A stretch of 64,000 nucleotides of DNA from Bog-473 sp963728845 (GTDB lineage Bacteria; Actinomycetota; Acidimicrobiia; Acidimicrobiales; RAAP-2). Location of the stretch: NCBI GenBank assembly GCA_963728845.1, contig CAVSLS010000050.1, positions 62,001 through 126,000 of the forward strand, written 5' to 3'. Of the stretch, positions 27,582 to 36,135 are shown piece by piece. Both the position numbers and the translations under genes were made by a program. The notes under the pieces are model-generated. The model had not been told where the DNA came from and did not search any database. It saw nothing but the letters and a program-made list of their open reading frames with translations. How positions within the stretch are numbered: the stretch's first letter is position 1; every line of letters starts with the position of its first letter.

Positions 27582-28004
27582 TCAGCTCGGTCCCGCCCTC
27601 CCGGCGGCCGCGCGCACCGTGGCGACGACCTCTTCGTTCGATGCGCCGGGGCCGAGCACGGCGGCCACACCTCCGGCGAGCAGCCGCTCGACGTCGGCCG
27701 GCGGGACGATGCCGCCGATCACGACGGGGGTCTCGAGGCCCGCTCCACGGAGTGCGGCGACCACGGCGGGCGCGAGCGTCAGGTGCGCCCCGTTGTGCAT
27801 GGACACACCCACCACGTCGACGTCCTCCTGGGCCGACATGGCGGCGATCGTCTCGGGCGACTGGCGCAGCCCGGCGTAGACGACCTCGCACCCGGCATCG
27901 CGCAGGATGCGCGCCACCACCCGGAGCCCCCGGTCGTGTCCGTCCAGGCCGACCTTGGCCATCAGCACGCGCAGCGGTCGCTCGTCGGCTCCCGGCGGCG
28001 CCAT
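27582..28004 (-). CDS. B12-binding small subunit of an acyl-CoA mutase
   Basis: A 140-residue cobalamin-binding domain protein, intact. The motif LDGHDRG (DxHxxG, residues 22-28) carries the His that ligates cobalt, followed by VVYAGLRQSPE and VVIGGIVPPAD, all standard for the small subunit of isobutyryl-CoA-type mutases. The ATG (28004) lies two bases after the stop of the large subunit gene, so the two subunits are co-expressed. No B12 riboswitch or MeaB-like chaperone gene is visible nearby. Confidence 0.93.
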   Translation of the reverse strand: MAPPGADERPLRVLMAKVGLDGHDRGLRVVARILRDAGCEVVYAGLRQSPETIAAMSAQEDVDVVGVSMHNGAHLTLAPAVVAALRGAGLETPVVIGGIVPPADVERLLAGGVAAVLGPGASNEEVVATVRAAAGRAGPS

Positions 28005-28006
28005 GC

Positions 28007-29641
28007 TCAGGCCACGTGGCGCTCGTAGTAGAGACCGAACACCGTCTCCATGGCGCCCATGGCTTCGCCCACGGAGACGTCGTGGCGGGCCGCCTCGATG
28101 AGGGCCGGCATCAGGTTGACGATGGGGTCGGCGGCGTCGGTGGCGATGCGCCGCAACGAGCGCCGCACCGCATCGTCGTCCCGGGCCTGCTTGACCTCGG
28201 CCAGCCTCTCGAGCTGGGCCGTCTCGACCGCCGGGTCGATCGCCAGCGTGGACGGCGCCACCCCGTCGTCCTCGACGTATCCGTTCACCCCCACCTGGAT
28301 CCACTCGCCTCGGGCGATCCTGGACTGGAAGGCGTAGGCGGCGTCGGCGATCTCGCCGACGAACCATCCGTCCTCGATGCAGGCCAGCACACCCTCGAGG
28401 ATGGAGCCCGAGCCGGCGTCCTCGAGGTGGGCGAAGACCTGCTCGGCCTGGCGTTCGAGCTCGTCCGTGAGCTCTTCGACGAACCACGACCCTCCGAGGG
28501 GGTCGGCCACGTTGACCACGCCGGACTCCTCGGCGATGACCTGCTGCGTGCGCAGGGCGAGGCGGGCCGCATGCTCGGTGGGGAGGGCCAGCGCCTCGTC
28601 GAAGGCGTCGGTGTGCAGGCTCTGGGTGCCGCCGAGCACTCCGGCGAGGGCCTCGATGGCGACGCGGACCAAGTTGACCTCGGGCTGTTGGGCCGTGAGG
28701 GAAACCCCGGCCGTCTGGGTGTGGAAGCGCAGCTGGGTCGAGCGGGGCAGGTGGGCGCCGTAGTGCTCGCGCATCCAGCGCGCCCAGATGCGCCGGGCGG
28801 CCCGGTACTTCGCGATCTCCTCGAAGAAATCGCTGTGCGCGTTGAAGAAGAAGCTGAGCCGCGGTGCGAAGTCATCGACCGCCAGCCCGGTGTTCATCGC
28901 CGCCTCGACGTAGGCGAACCCGTTGGCCAGCGTGAAGGCAAGCTCTTGGGCCGCGGTGGATCCCGCCTCGCGTATGTGGTAGCCCGAGACCGAGACAGGG
29001 TGCCAGCGCGGCAGCTCCGCGGTGCAGAAGCGCATCACGTCGGTGACCAGCCGCACGGAGGGGCGCGGTGGGAAGACGTACTCCTTCTGGGCCTGATACT
29101 CCTTCAAGATGTCGTTCTGGAGCGTGCCCGAGAGCGCGGAGCGCTCGACGCCGGTCTTGTCGGCCACGCCCACGTACATGGCCAAGATGGGCGCGGCGGG
29201 CGAGTTGATCGTCATGGAGGTCGAGACCTTCCCGAGGTCGATGCCCGAGAAGAGCGCCTCCATGTCCGCCATGGTGTCGACGGCGACACCGGCCCGTCCC
29301 ACCTCACCTTTGGCGAGTGGATCGTCGGAGTCGCGCCCGAGGAGCGTGGGCATGTCGAAGGCGGTGGAAAGCCCGTCGCCACCGGCGCGGAGCAACTCCT
29401 TGAAGCGGCCGTTGGTGTCCTCCGCCGTGCCGAACCCGGCGAACTGACGCATGGTCCACAGCCGCGAGCGGTACATGGACGCATAAGGACCCCGGGTGTA
29501 GGGATACGAGCCGGGCAGCTCGGCCCCCTCGGGTCCGTAGACGGCGTCGAGGGGCACCCCTGACATGGTCTCGAAGCGGGCCGCCCGCATGGGCGAGCGG
29601 TCGAAGGCCTCCTGCCATTCCTGTCGGTCGGACACCGACAC
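28007..29641 (-). CDS. Acyl-CoA mutase large subunit, isobutyryl-CoA-mutase-like
   Basis: A 544-residue TIM-barrel substrate domain of a B12-dependent acyl-CoA mutase, intact and without its own B12 domain. Seen: YPYTRGPYASMY, WTMRQFAGFG, SGTLQNDILKEYQAQKEY, SGYHIREAGS and GGTQSLHTDAFDEALALPT. In methylmalonyl-CoA mutase two residues read the free carboxylate, a Tyr in RQYAGF and an Arg in KEFMVR; here they are Phe67 and Gln185, the pair found in isobutyryl-CoA mutase. Ala94, not Asp, argues against 2-hydroxyisobutyryl-CoA mutase. It would interconvert a branched and a linear acyl-CoA. The GTG start at 29641 lies five bases from a perfect palindrome (29646-29667). Confidence 0.92.
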   Translation of the reverse strand: MSVSDRQEWQEAFDRSPMRAARFETMSGVPLDAVYGPEGAELPGSYPYTRGPYASMYRSRLWTMRQFAGFGTAEDTNGRFKELLRAGGDGLSTAFDMPTLLGRDSDDPLAKGEVGRAGVAVDTMADMEALFSGIDLGKVSTSMTINSPAAPILAMYVGVADKTGVERSALSGTLQNDILKEYQAQKEYVFPPRPSVRLVTDVMRFCTAELPRWHPVSVSGYHIREAGSTAAQELAFTLANGFAYVEAAMNTGLAVDDFAPRLSFFFNAHSDFFEEIAKYRAARRIWARWMREHYGAHLPRSTQLRFHTQTAGVSLTAQQPEVNLVRVAIEALAGVLGGTQSLHTDAFDEALALPTEHAARLALRTQQVIAEESGVVNVADPLGGSWFVEELTDELERQAEQVFAHLEDAGSGSILEGVLACIEDGWFVGEIADAAYAFQSRIARGEWIQVGVNGYVEDDGVAPSTLAIDPAVETAQLERLAEVKQARDDDAVRRSLRRIATDAADPIVNLMPALIEAARHDVSVGEAMGAMETVFGLYYERHVA

Positions 29642-29645
29642 TCAT

Positions 29646-29667
29646 GTTACTTTGACATCAAAGTAAC
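29646..29667 (-). promoter_or_regulatory. Perfect palindromic operator upstream of the mutase (MarR-type)
   Basis: Arms GTTACTTTGA and TCAAAGTAAC are perfect reverse complements separated by CA. The site fills almost the whole 35-base gap between the marR stop and the mutase start. Its core TTTGANNTCAAA is typical of MarR-family operators, and the MarR gene is immediately upstream. Confidence 0.85.
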
Positions 29668-29676
29668 CCGCAACAG

Positions 29677-30186
29677 CTACGGGAAGTCCCCGGCAGCCTG
29701 CCTGAGCTCTGCCAACAGGGCAAAGAGGCGGCGAAGCTTCGGTTCCGGCAGGCCGACGTCCGCAAAGAGCTCCTGGTTGATCGCCTGCGTCGCCTCGAGC
29801 GCAGTGCGGCGTCCCGACGGTGTCAAGCGGGCGAGCGTGACCCGGCCATCGTCGGGATTCGACTGCCGGGAGACCAGGTCGTCGGCCTCGAGTCGGTCGA
29901 CGGCATTCGTGACACTGGCCGCGTTGACCTGCAGGCGTTCGCCTATCTTGCCGAGCGGGAGTGCGCCCTGCTTGGAGAAGGACAGCAACATGAGGACCTC
30001 GTAGCGCGCGAAGGTGAGGGCGAGCGGTCGCAAGATGGCATCGGCGCGGGCCAGGAAGACCTGCTGGAGCCGCATGACCGACGTCACGACGGCCATCGCG
30101 TCCGCCTGACCCGCCCAGCCGTGGGTCGCCCATTGCCGCCGCGCCTCGTCGATCGGATCGAAGGTCAGCCGTCGTGGTTCGACCAC
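29677..30186 (-). CDS. MarR family transcriptional regulator
   Basis: A 169-residue winged-helix regulator, intact. Seen: the dimerisation helix, then FARYEVLMLLSFSKQGAL, the recognition region LPLGKIGERLQVNAASVTNAVDRLE and the wing SRQSNPDDGRVTLARLTPSG, which together are diagnostic of MarR. It is encoded directly upstream of the acyl-CoA mutase genes on the same strand, and the palindrome between them is the most likely binding site. An acyl-CoA or acid of the mutase pathway is the probable effector (inference). Another inverted repeat (30200-30218) lies in front of this gene. Confidence 0.92.
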   Translation of the reverse strand: MVEPRRLTFDPIDEARRQWATHGWAGQADAMAVVTSVMRLQQVFLARADAILRPLALTFARYEVLMLLSFSKQGALPLGKIGERLQVNAASVTNAVDRLEADDLVSRQSNPDDGRVTLARLTPSGRRTALEATQAINQELFADVGLPEPKLRRLFALLAELRQAAGDFP

Positions 30187-30196
30187 GGGCGCACGC

Positions 30197-30234
30197 TAGA
30201 CCCTCGAGACCGGAGGGTGAGGCGCCACGGTCTA
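30197..30234. promoter_or_regulatory. Nested inverted repeats in the marR/SDR divergent region
   Basis: ACCCTC (30200-30205) pairs with GAGGGT (30213-30218), and TAGACC (30197-30202) pairs with GGTCTA (30229-30234). Both fall in the 82-base gap between the marR and SDR starts and could bind a regulator of either gene. They do not resemble the GTTACTTTGA palindrome. Confidence 0.4.
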
Positions 30235-30268
30235 ACGTGGGCTCGGCACGTCGTGGGGAGGATCTCAG

Positions 30269-31015
30269 GTGCGGATCGTCGTCGTTGGCGCTTCGAGCGG
30301 ACTCGGGCGCTGTCTCGGGATAGGTCTGGCGCGACGTGGTGCGCGCACGGCACTGCTGGCGCGGCGGCAGGAGCGGCTTCAGACCGCCGCCACCGAAGCC
30401 GGCGCCGATGCCGTGGCGATCCGGTGCGACGTGACGGACGCCGACTCGTGCCGTTCGGCCATCGCCGAGGCGGCCGAGAGGCTGGGCGGACTGGACGCTC
30501 TCGTCTACACCCCGGCGATCGGCCCCTTGGCCGGGCTGATCGACACGGACGCCGAGACCTGGAGGCGCGTGTTCGACACCAACGTCATCGGGGCGGCGCT
30601 GACGACGGCGGCCGCCCTGCCCCACCTCAGCGAATCGTCCGGCACGGCCGTCTATCTCTCCTCCGTGAGCGCCTCGCACACGCCGCCGTGGCCCGGGCTG
30701 GGCACGTACGCGGTGAGCAAGGCGGCGTTGGACAAGCTCGTCGAGGCGTGGAGGGTCGAGCATCCCACGGTCGGGTTCACCCGGCTCGTCGTCGGGGAGT
30801 GCGTCGGGGGCGAGGGCGAGTCGATGACCGGGTTCTCCGACGGCTGGGACCCGGAGCTCGCGGCGGAGTTCGCGCCCCAATGGATGGCTCACATGAGCGG
30901 CGCGTTCGTCGATGTCGAGGACCTGGTCACGATCGTCGACTCACTCCTCCGCCACGGTGGAGCGGTCTCCATGCACTCGGTCACCGTCGCCCCGCGTCCC
31001 GTTGGCACTCGTTGA
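30269..31015 (+). CDS. SDR family oxidoreductase
   Basis: A 248-residue short-chain dehydrogenase, intact. Seen: the cofactor motif VVGASSGLGRCLG, ALLARRQERL (Arg after the second strand suggests NADP(H)), the DVTDADS adenine pocket, the catalytic Tyr/Lys in YAVSKAAL and the preceding Ser in YLSSVSAS. The start is GTG 30269 after GGGGAGG. It opens a rightward set with the DUF427-thioesterase, the DUF427 protein and a hydratase, so it may act on a hydroxyacyl-CoA in that set. Confidence 0.92.
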   Translation: MRIVVVGASSGLGRCLGIGLARRGARTALLARRQERLQTAATEAGADAVAIRCDVTDADSCRSAIAEAAERLGGLDALVYTPAIGPLAGLIDTDAETWRRVFDTNVIGAALTTAAALPHLSESSGTAVYLSSVSASHTPPWPGLGTYAVSKAALDKLVEAWRVEHPTVGFTRLVVGECVGGEGESMTGFSDGWDPELAAEFAPQWMAHMSGAFVDVEDLVTIVDSLLRHGGAVSMHSVTVAPRPVGTR

Positions 31016-31072
31016 CGAGCCCGCCGGGGGCACCCGAGCCCCGGCAGCATCCGGCCGGGGAGGGACGGACGC

Positions 31073-32372
31073 GTGAAGATCTCCGACTATCCCTACCGGG
31101 CCCGCGCGTGGTGGGGACGGACGATGGTCGCGCAATCCGATTCGTGCCTCTGCGTCGACGAGATGGGGGTGCCGGCCACGCTCTACTTCCCGCCGCGTGA
31201 TGTCCGCGGCGAGCTGTTCCACCGGGAGGTGCAGCGCAGCTCGTGCCCCGAGAAGGGCGAGCTCGAACTCCTGAGCATCGACTCCCCGCCGGACACGTCC
31301 GAGCAGTCCGCTCCACCGGCCACGGCGTCGTGGGACGCCTCGGGCGCGAGCAGCTCCGACGGCGGCGGTGTCCTGTGGAGACTGACCCGGCCCACTGCGG
31401 CATTCCGTCCGCTCGCCGGATTCGGCAGCCTTCGACCCGGAGAAGGTCCGCATCGAGATCATCGACGGCCGTCAAGGTGACGAGGACCGCGATGTCACGC
31501 ACAAGCGCTTTCCCACCTGGGGTGACGCCGCCCATCTGATCGAACTGCTCGACGTCCGCCGGGATCGAGGCCTGTCCTTCGTGAGCGTCGCCCGCAGCGA
31601 CGGACGACGCCCGGTGGTCGAGGGGAGCCAGATGCTCGGACAGGCGATCGTCGCCGCCGGTCGCCACGCGCCCGAGCGCCGCGTCGTGTCGGCCAACATG
31701 ATCTATCTCCGGCCGGCCGACGCGCGCCACCCGCTCCGGTTCGAGCTCGACGAGGTGAGCACGGGGAAGATCTTCTCCAGCCTGACGGTGCGGGTCCTCC
31801 AGGAGGGTCGGTGCTGCGCCCTCGGCACGCTGCTTCTCAATGTCACGAGCCCCGATGTCATCCGCCATGCCGTCGAGCGTCCGCCGGTTGCCGGTCCCTA
31901 CGAGAGCCCGCCGTTCGACATGGGGGTCACCGGCCGCGACATCCGCATCGTCGGGGGGGCCTACACCAACGATCCCGCCGCACCGATCGGACCGCCGACT
32001 CTCGATGTCTGGGTCCGCTTCCGTGACGTCCCGCACGATCCGATCCTCCATGCGGGACTCCTGGCGCAATGCACCGGGCATTTCTCGCTTGCCGCCGCGC
32101 TCCGGCCCCACGAGGGCATCGGCCAGGACCAGGCGCATCGGAGCCTCTCCATGGCGATCAACGCGATCAACCTCTCGCTGCACGGGGACGTACGGGCCGA
32201 CAACTGGCTGCTCTACCACCACCATTCGACCTTTGCGGGAGACGGCATGACACACGCAGAATGCCGGGTTCACGACGAGGGCGGGGACCTCGTCGCATCC
32301 TTCACCGTCGAGGCCATGGTGCGCCCGGTTCCCGCCGGCGCCGGTACGCTCGACGAACGGACAGCCCTATGA
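31073..32372 (+). CDS. DUF427 domain fused to an acyl-CoA thioesterase (TesB-like), frameshifted at the junction
   Basis: The N-terminal part (31073 to about 31420) is a DUF427 domain: MVAQSDSCLCVDEMGVP, LYFPPRDVRGELF and a degenerate RSSCPEKGE in place of the common TxCPxKG. The C-terminal part (to 32372) is a thioesterase of two hot-dog folds: EGSQMLGQAIVAAGRHAP, FSSLTVRVLQEGRCC and DVWVRFRDVPHDP. The frames change near 31425, but the linking residues DPEKVRIEIIDG look like the normal end of DUF427, and no ATG, GTG or TTG occurs in the thioesterase frame from its upstream stop (31381) to 31581. A single fused protein is therefore likelier than two genes. Role inferred: acyl-CoA hydrolysis. 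Confidence 0.75.
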
Positions 32373-33050
32373 GCCTGACCACGGGGAAAGGACCCCTGAG
32401 CGCGCATCCGGCGGGACGATTCACCGCTCCCGTGCCCAGTGGCGTCGACGTACATCGAGCCCTTCCGGCGGCACGTCAGGGCGACCCGGGAGGGCTCCAC
32501 CGTGATCGACAGCGAACGGGTCCTCCTCGTCCACCGGCCCGGACGGCCCCCGACCTACTCCTTCCCCGCCGGTGACGTCGAGGGCCTCGCGACCGAGCCC
32601 GAGGCCGACGCCCCCGGCTATGTGAGGGTGGAATGGGACGCCGTCGACTCGTGGTTCGAGGAGGACGAACAGGTGTTCGGGCATCCGCGCAATCCGTACC
32701 ACCGGGTCGACTGCCTCCGGGCACGACGGCGGCTCCGAGTCGAGGCGGCAGGGTCCACCCTCGTCGACACGGTGGACACCCTCGCCGTGTACGAGACCGC
32801 GTTGGAGCCCCGCCTCTACGTCGACCCCCGGCATGTCCGCATGGAACTCTTGGTCGCGAGTGCGTCGCAGACGTACTGCCCCTACAAGGGAACCGCGACC
32901 TATTGGTCGGCCCGCATTGACGACGCCGTCCTGGCCGACATCGCGTGGAGCTACGAGGAGCCGCTTCCCGAGTCCCTGCCCCTGCAGCACCTCTTGAGCT
33001 TCGACGAGAGCCGCGTCAGCGTCCATCACGATCTGCCGCCGGCCGCATGA
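32369..33050 (+). CDS. DUF427 domain protein (frameshifted near the N-terminus)
   Basis: A protein of about 226 residues with tandem DUF427-like halves. Seen: MSLTTGKGPLSAHPAGRF, a usual N-terminus of the family, then (after a frame change near 32440) EPFRRHVRATREGSTV, VLLVHRPGRPPTYSFPAGDV and in the second half YVDPRHVRMELL with SQTYCPYKGTATYWS. The function of DUF427 proteins is not established. ATG 32369 overlaps the thioesterase stop as ATGA. This is a second DUF427 domain directly beside the fused one, which suggests that the two work together. Confidence 0.82.
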
Positions 33051-33125
33051 CACGCTGAGAGCACGACAAGGGCGCCGCTAGTGTGGCCGGAGGCGGACAC
33101 CTTCGACGGCGTAAAGGGGGCACGA

Positions 33126-33962
33126 GTGGATTCTCTGGAGACACTTCTGTACGAGGAGGATGACGGCGTCGCCATCGTGACCCTCAACCGACCGGAGGTC
33201 CACAACGCGTTCGACCAGAGGATGCAGGGCGAGCTACGCGAGCTGTGGAGAGGCCTGCGGAGGAACGACGATGTCCGCGTCGTCATCCTGACCGGAGCCG
33301 GCGAGAAGGCCTTCTGCACGGGCATCGACCGGGAGGAGTCGATCGGAGAGGGGTATCTGGCCAACGAGGAAAAGCGGCTGAAGATGCGCAACCAGACCGG
33401 CCCCGTGTCCACGCCGTTCCAGTACAACGACCCCGGCGCGAAGATCAACCCCAAGCAGAACGACATGTGGAAACCGGTCGTGGCCGCGGTGAACGGCATG
33501 GCCTGCGGTGGGGCGCTCTACATGCTCGGCGAAGCCGACATCATCGTCGCCGCCGAGCACGCGACGTTCTTCGACCCCCACGTCACCTACGGCATGGTGG
33601 CGGGATTCGAATCGCTCCATCTCCTGCAGAAGCTGCCCTTGGGCGAGACGCTGCGCGTGGCCTTGCTGGGCGCCCACGAGCGGATGTCCGCCGCACGGGC
33701 CCACCAGCTCGGGCTGGTCTCAGAGGTGGTGCCGGCCGCGGAGCTGCGCGAGCGCGCCCTGTGGGTGGCACGGGCGATCGCATCGGCACCGGTGTACGCG
33801 ATTCAGGGCACGGTGAGGGCGATCTGGATGGCCCACGAGCTCTCCCGGCGCGAGGCGATCGCACAGGTGTCCTCGTTCGTCTCGCTGGGAACCCAATTCG
33901 AGAACATCGCGGGCGGCCAGGAGACGTTTCAGATGGCGCGCCCCGAGTGGCGGCTCCGCTGA
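33126..33962 (+). CDS. Enoyl-CoA hydratase/isomerase family protein
   Basis: A 278-residue crotonase-fold protein, intact. Seen: VAIVTLNRPEVHNAFDQ, the oxyanion segment EKAFCTGIDREE (Cys-Thr in place of the usual Ser-Ala) and VNGMACGGALYMLGEADI. The acid-base Glu region reads FFDPHVTYGMVAGFES, unlike classical hydratases, so hydration is not certain; isomerase or hydrolase activity is possible. I prefer GTG 33126 to the GTG/ATG-like codon 45 bases upstream because the family starts only about 10 residues before VAIVTL. It converges with the ABC binding-protein gene. Confidence 0.88.
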   Translation: MDSLETLLYEEDDGVAIVTLNRPEVHNAFDQRMQGELRELWRGLRRNDDVRVVILTGAGEKAFCTGIDREESIGEGYLANEEKRLKMRNQTGPVSTPFQYNDPGAKINPKQNDMWKPVVAAVNGMACGGALYMLGEADIIVAAEHATFFDPHVTYGMVAGFESLHLLQKLPLGETLRVALLGAHERMSAARAHQLGLVSEVVPAAELRERALWVARAIASAPVYAIQGTVRAIWMAHELSRREAIAQVSSFVSLGTQFENIAGGQETFQMARPEWRLR

Positions 33963-33976
33963 CCCCAGGCGACGCA

Positions 33977-33991
33977 CGTCCCGGAGGGACG
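33977..33991. terminator. Small hairpin between convergent genes
   Basis: CGTCCC and GGGACG, perfect reverse complements, flank GGA in the 38-base gap between the hydratase stop and the ABC substrate-binding-protein stop. There is no T-tract. A short bidirectional terminator is plausible. Confidence 0.45.
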
Positions 33992-34000
33992 CCGTGAGAC

Positions 34001-35236
34001 TCAGCTCGCGGTCGAGGTTCCGGGGAGATCGGTCCCGCACGTCGGCTTCGACGAGACGGCGACGAACCCGCTCTTCTCGGCCTGCATGACCCAGGCGCAC
34101 GTCTGCGCGGTGTCGTGGCCGAAGATCGTCGAATAGTCGATGGGGTTCGGAAGGAGCCCGTTGGCGGTGTAGGACTTCACGCCCCGGAGGTCCTTGATGA
34201 CCGCGGCCCGGGTCGGGTTGGCGCCCGCCAGCAGCAGGCCCTGGATCATGAGATCGGCCCCGGCCCAGGATTCGTACTGGCCGAAGTTCGGGAACTGGCT
34301 CTTGGTGAAGTGGGCGTACTTCTCCATGGCAGCCTGCATCTGCTCCGTGCCGGCATTGGCCAGTGGCCACGGACGGAACGGTGAGAAGAAGTAGTCACCC
34401 TGGAGCGTGCTCCAGGCGGGAGAGTTGATCACGTCGGGCTCGTATCCGGTGGCGAAGAGGGTGGCCTTGAGCTTCACACCGTCCTGCTTGAGCGCGGTCG
34501 CCAGGGCGTAGTTCGAGTTGGCGTCCATGGCCGGCACCATCGCGTCGACGTGGTCCTGCTTGGCGATGAGGGCGGCGGCGGTGAAGTCCACGCCGCCGAA
34601 GGGAACGCTGGTGTCGAGGACACCGGACTTGCCGCCGGCGTGCTCGAACGACTTCGTCGTGGCGATGGCTGCCCGGCTCGAGGACGGCGAGATCCCGTAC
34701 CCGTAGGCGCCCAGCACCGTTCCGCCGTGCGCCTTCAAGAAGTTCCCGATCTGCGTGTTGACCGGGTACTTCGGATCGACGCTGCCTTCGTCCGACGCGA
34801 ACATGTTCGTGAAGGGCTGGGTACCCCACTCCGGCCCGTCGTCGTAGCTGCCCGTCACGGGCATGCCGGCCTGGTTGGGGTACTTGTCGGCGAGAAAGAA
34901 GACGGGGCTCTGCGAGACGATGCCGAACGCCTTGGAGTCGGCCTGTTGCACGGCGGTCGCGATCTCCGTGGGACTGGTCTGGTCGTCGATGACGAGGGGC
35001 ACGAGCTTGTGCCCGTGCACGCCCCCTTCGGCATTCTGCAGCGCGATCCGGGCGTCGAACCCGGCCGCGGACGTCCCGTTCTCGGACGCACCGGGGCCCG
35101 TGAGGTCGGTGATGTACGCGATGGTGATCGGTGCCGGGGATGCCGCGGCCGTCGTCGCCGACGCTCCGACCATGACGATCGGCAGGACGACAACCGATGC
35201 CAGCAAGGCCTTGCTCATCGTCAGGTGTGCGCGCAT
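34001..35236 (-). CDS. Liv-type ABC transporter substrate-binding protein
   Basis: A 411-residue periplasmic-binding-protein-like receptor (peripla_BP_6 type), intact. The first 32 residues form a secretion signal (MSKALLASVVVLPIVMVG) ending AAAS; there is no lipobox Cys, so it is probably not a standard lipoprotein. The mature part opens ITIAYITDLTGPGASE, then NAEGGVHGHKLVPLV and VFFLADKYPNQAG. Liv-type receptors in catabolic islands often bind aromatic or other carboxylates rather than amino acids. ATG 35236 has a GGAGGAA site. It follows the LivF gene by 150 bases that carry a TetR-type operator (35370-35387). Confidence 0.92.
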   Translation of the reverse strand: MRAHLTMSKALLASVVVLPIVMVGASATTAAASPAPITIAYITDLTGPGASENGTSAAGFDARIALQNAEGGVHGHKLVPLVIDDQTSPTEIATAVQQADSKAFGIVSQSPVFFLADKYPNQAGMPVTGSYDDGPEWGTQPFTNMFASDEGSVDPKYPVNTQIGNFLKAHGGTVLGAYGYGISPSSSRAAIATTKSFEHAGGKSGVLDTSVPFGGVDFTAAALIAKQDHVDAMVPAMDANSNYALATALKQDGVKLKATLFATGYEPDVINSPAWSTLQGDYFFSPFRPWPLANAGTEQMQAAMEKYAHFTKSQFPNFGQYESWAGADLMIQGLLLAGANPTRAAVIKDLRGVKSYTANGLLPNPIDYSTIFGHDTAQTCAWVMQAEKSGFVAVSSKPTCGTDLPGTSTAS

Positions 35237-35369
35237 TGTTCCTCCGTTGTGCGTGGGCAGCTGCCGTGGCCAGGTCGGGCGACGACCGCATCGGCGACCG
35301 GCATGGCAAATCGCTGCACTTTAGATGTGCCCTCCCCCAGATCGAGGTCGCCACTTCCCGATCTGATCT

Positions 35370-35387
35370 GTACTGACCGTTCGGTAC
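35370..35387 (-). promoter_or_regulatory. TetR-type operator upstream of the binding-protein gene
   Basis: An 18-base imperfect palindrome starting and ending with GTAC, with the core ACCGTTCGGT; 14 of 18 positions are symmetric. It matches the common TetR pattern ACnGAnCGnTCnGT. It overlaps the inferred stop of livF and is about 134 bases upstream of the binding-protein start, so that gene may be regulated apart from the permease and ATPases. Confidence 0.5.
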
Positions 35388-36135
35388 TATACCCCATCGA
35401 CCGCCAGATTGGCGGTCGCGTGCTCCGCTTCGCCCAGGTAGCGGTCGATCACCTCTCGGCCCGGCCTCCGAGGCCGGGCCGGACCAACCCGCTCTCCCCC
35501 GGGTCAGGATGACGCAGGCGTCGGCCATCGACAGCGCCCGGTGCACGAACTGCTCGATCAGCACGATCGTGATGCCCGAGCGCCGGGCTTCTTCGAGTCC
35601 CTCGAAGACCGATTCGGCCATCAGCGGTGCGAGGCCGAGGGACATCTCGTCCACGATGATCAACTTGGGAGAGACGGCGAGCGCGCGTGCGAGCGCCAGC
35701 ATCTGCTGTTCGCCCCCGGACAGGCTCCCGGCGCGTTGTCCAGTGCGCTTGCCGAGCACCGGAAAGCGGTCGACGGCACGCCCGATCGCGGCCGTGCGTT
35801 CGGATCGCCGTTCCTGGGCCACGGCCATCCGCAGGTTCTCGATCACGGAGAGGCCGGGAAAGATCCCACGCCCTTCGGGGATGTAGGTCAGTCCCAGCCG
35901 GCGGATGCGATGGGCGGGTTGCCCGGTGATGTCCTTCCCGGCGAACGTCACGCGACCAGCGCTCGGCCGCACGAGGCCCGAAGATGGCCCGCGCCAGCGT
36001 GCTCTTGCCCGCTCCGTTGACGCCCAGGACGGCCAGGACCGTCCCTGGAGCGACGTCGAACGAGACTCCGAACAGCGCCTGTGAGGGCCCGTACCGGACG
36101 TCGAGGTCATGCACCCCGAGCAGCGGGTCGGTCAT
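35387..36135 (-). CDS. livF: ABC transporter ATP-binding protein, LivF type (frameshifted)
   Basis: ATPase of about 245 residues energising the Liv-type importer. Seen: MTDPLLGVHDLDVRYGPSQ, Walker A GVNGAGKST (about residues 36-44), the LivF-typical YIPEGRGIFPGLSVIENL, the signature SLSGGEQQMLALARAL and Walker B KLIIVDEMSLGLAP. Frame changes lie near 35985 and 35455; the inferred end reads EVIDRYLGEAEHATANLAV with a TAG at 35387. The ATG overlaps the livG stop as ATGA. A 23-base perfect GC palindrome lies inside the gene at 35458-35480, next to the second frame change. Confidence 0.88.
35458..35480. repeat. Perfect GC-rich palindrome inside livF
   Basis: Arms GGCCCGGCCTC and GAGGCCGGGCC are exact reverse complements around a single C. 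It lies within the inferred coding region near the C-terminus of LivF and beside a frame change. Such a hairpin can stall polymerases and could have caused the sequencing error. Confidence 0.8.

Noticed and set aside
29304..29645. An ATG at 29645 as the mutase start
   Set aside because: That frame loses all mutase motifs; the GTG at 29641 leads straight into the conserved protein.
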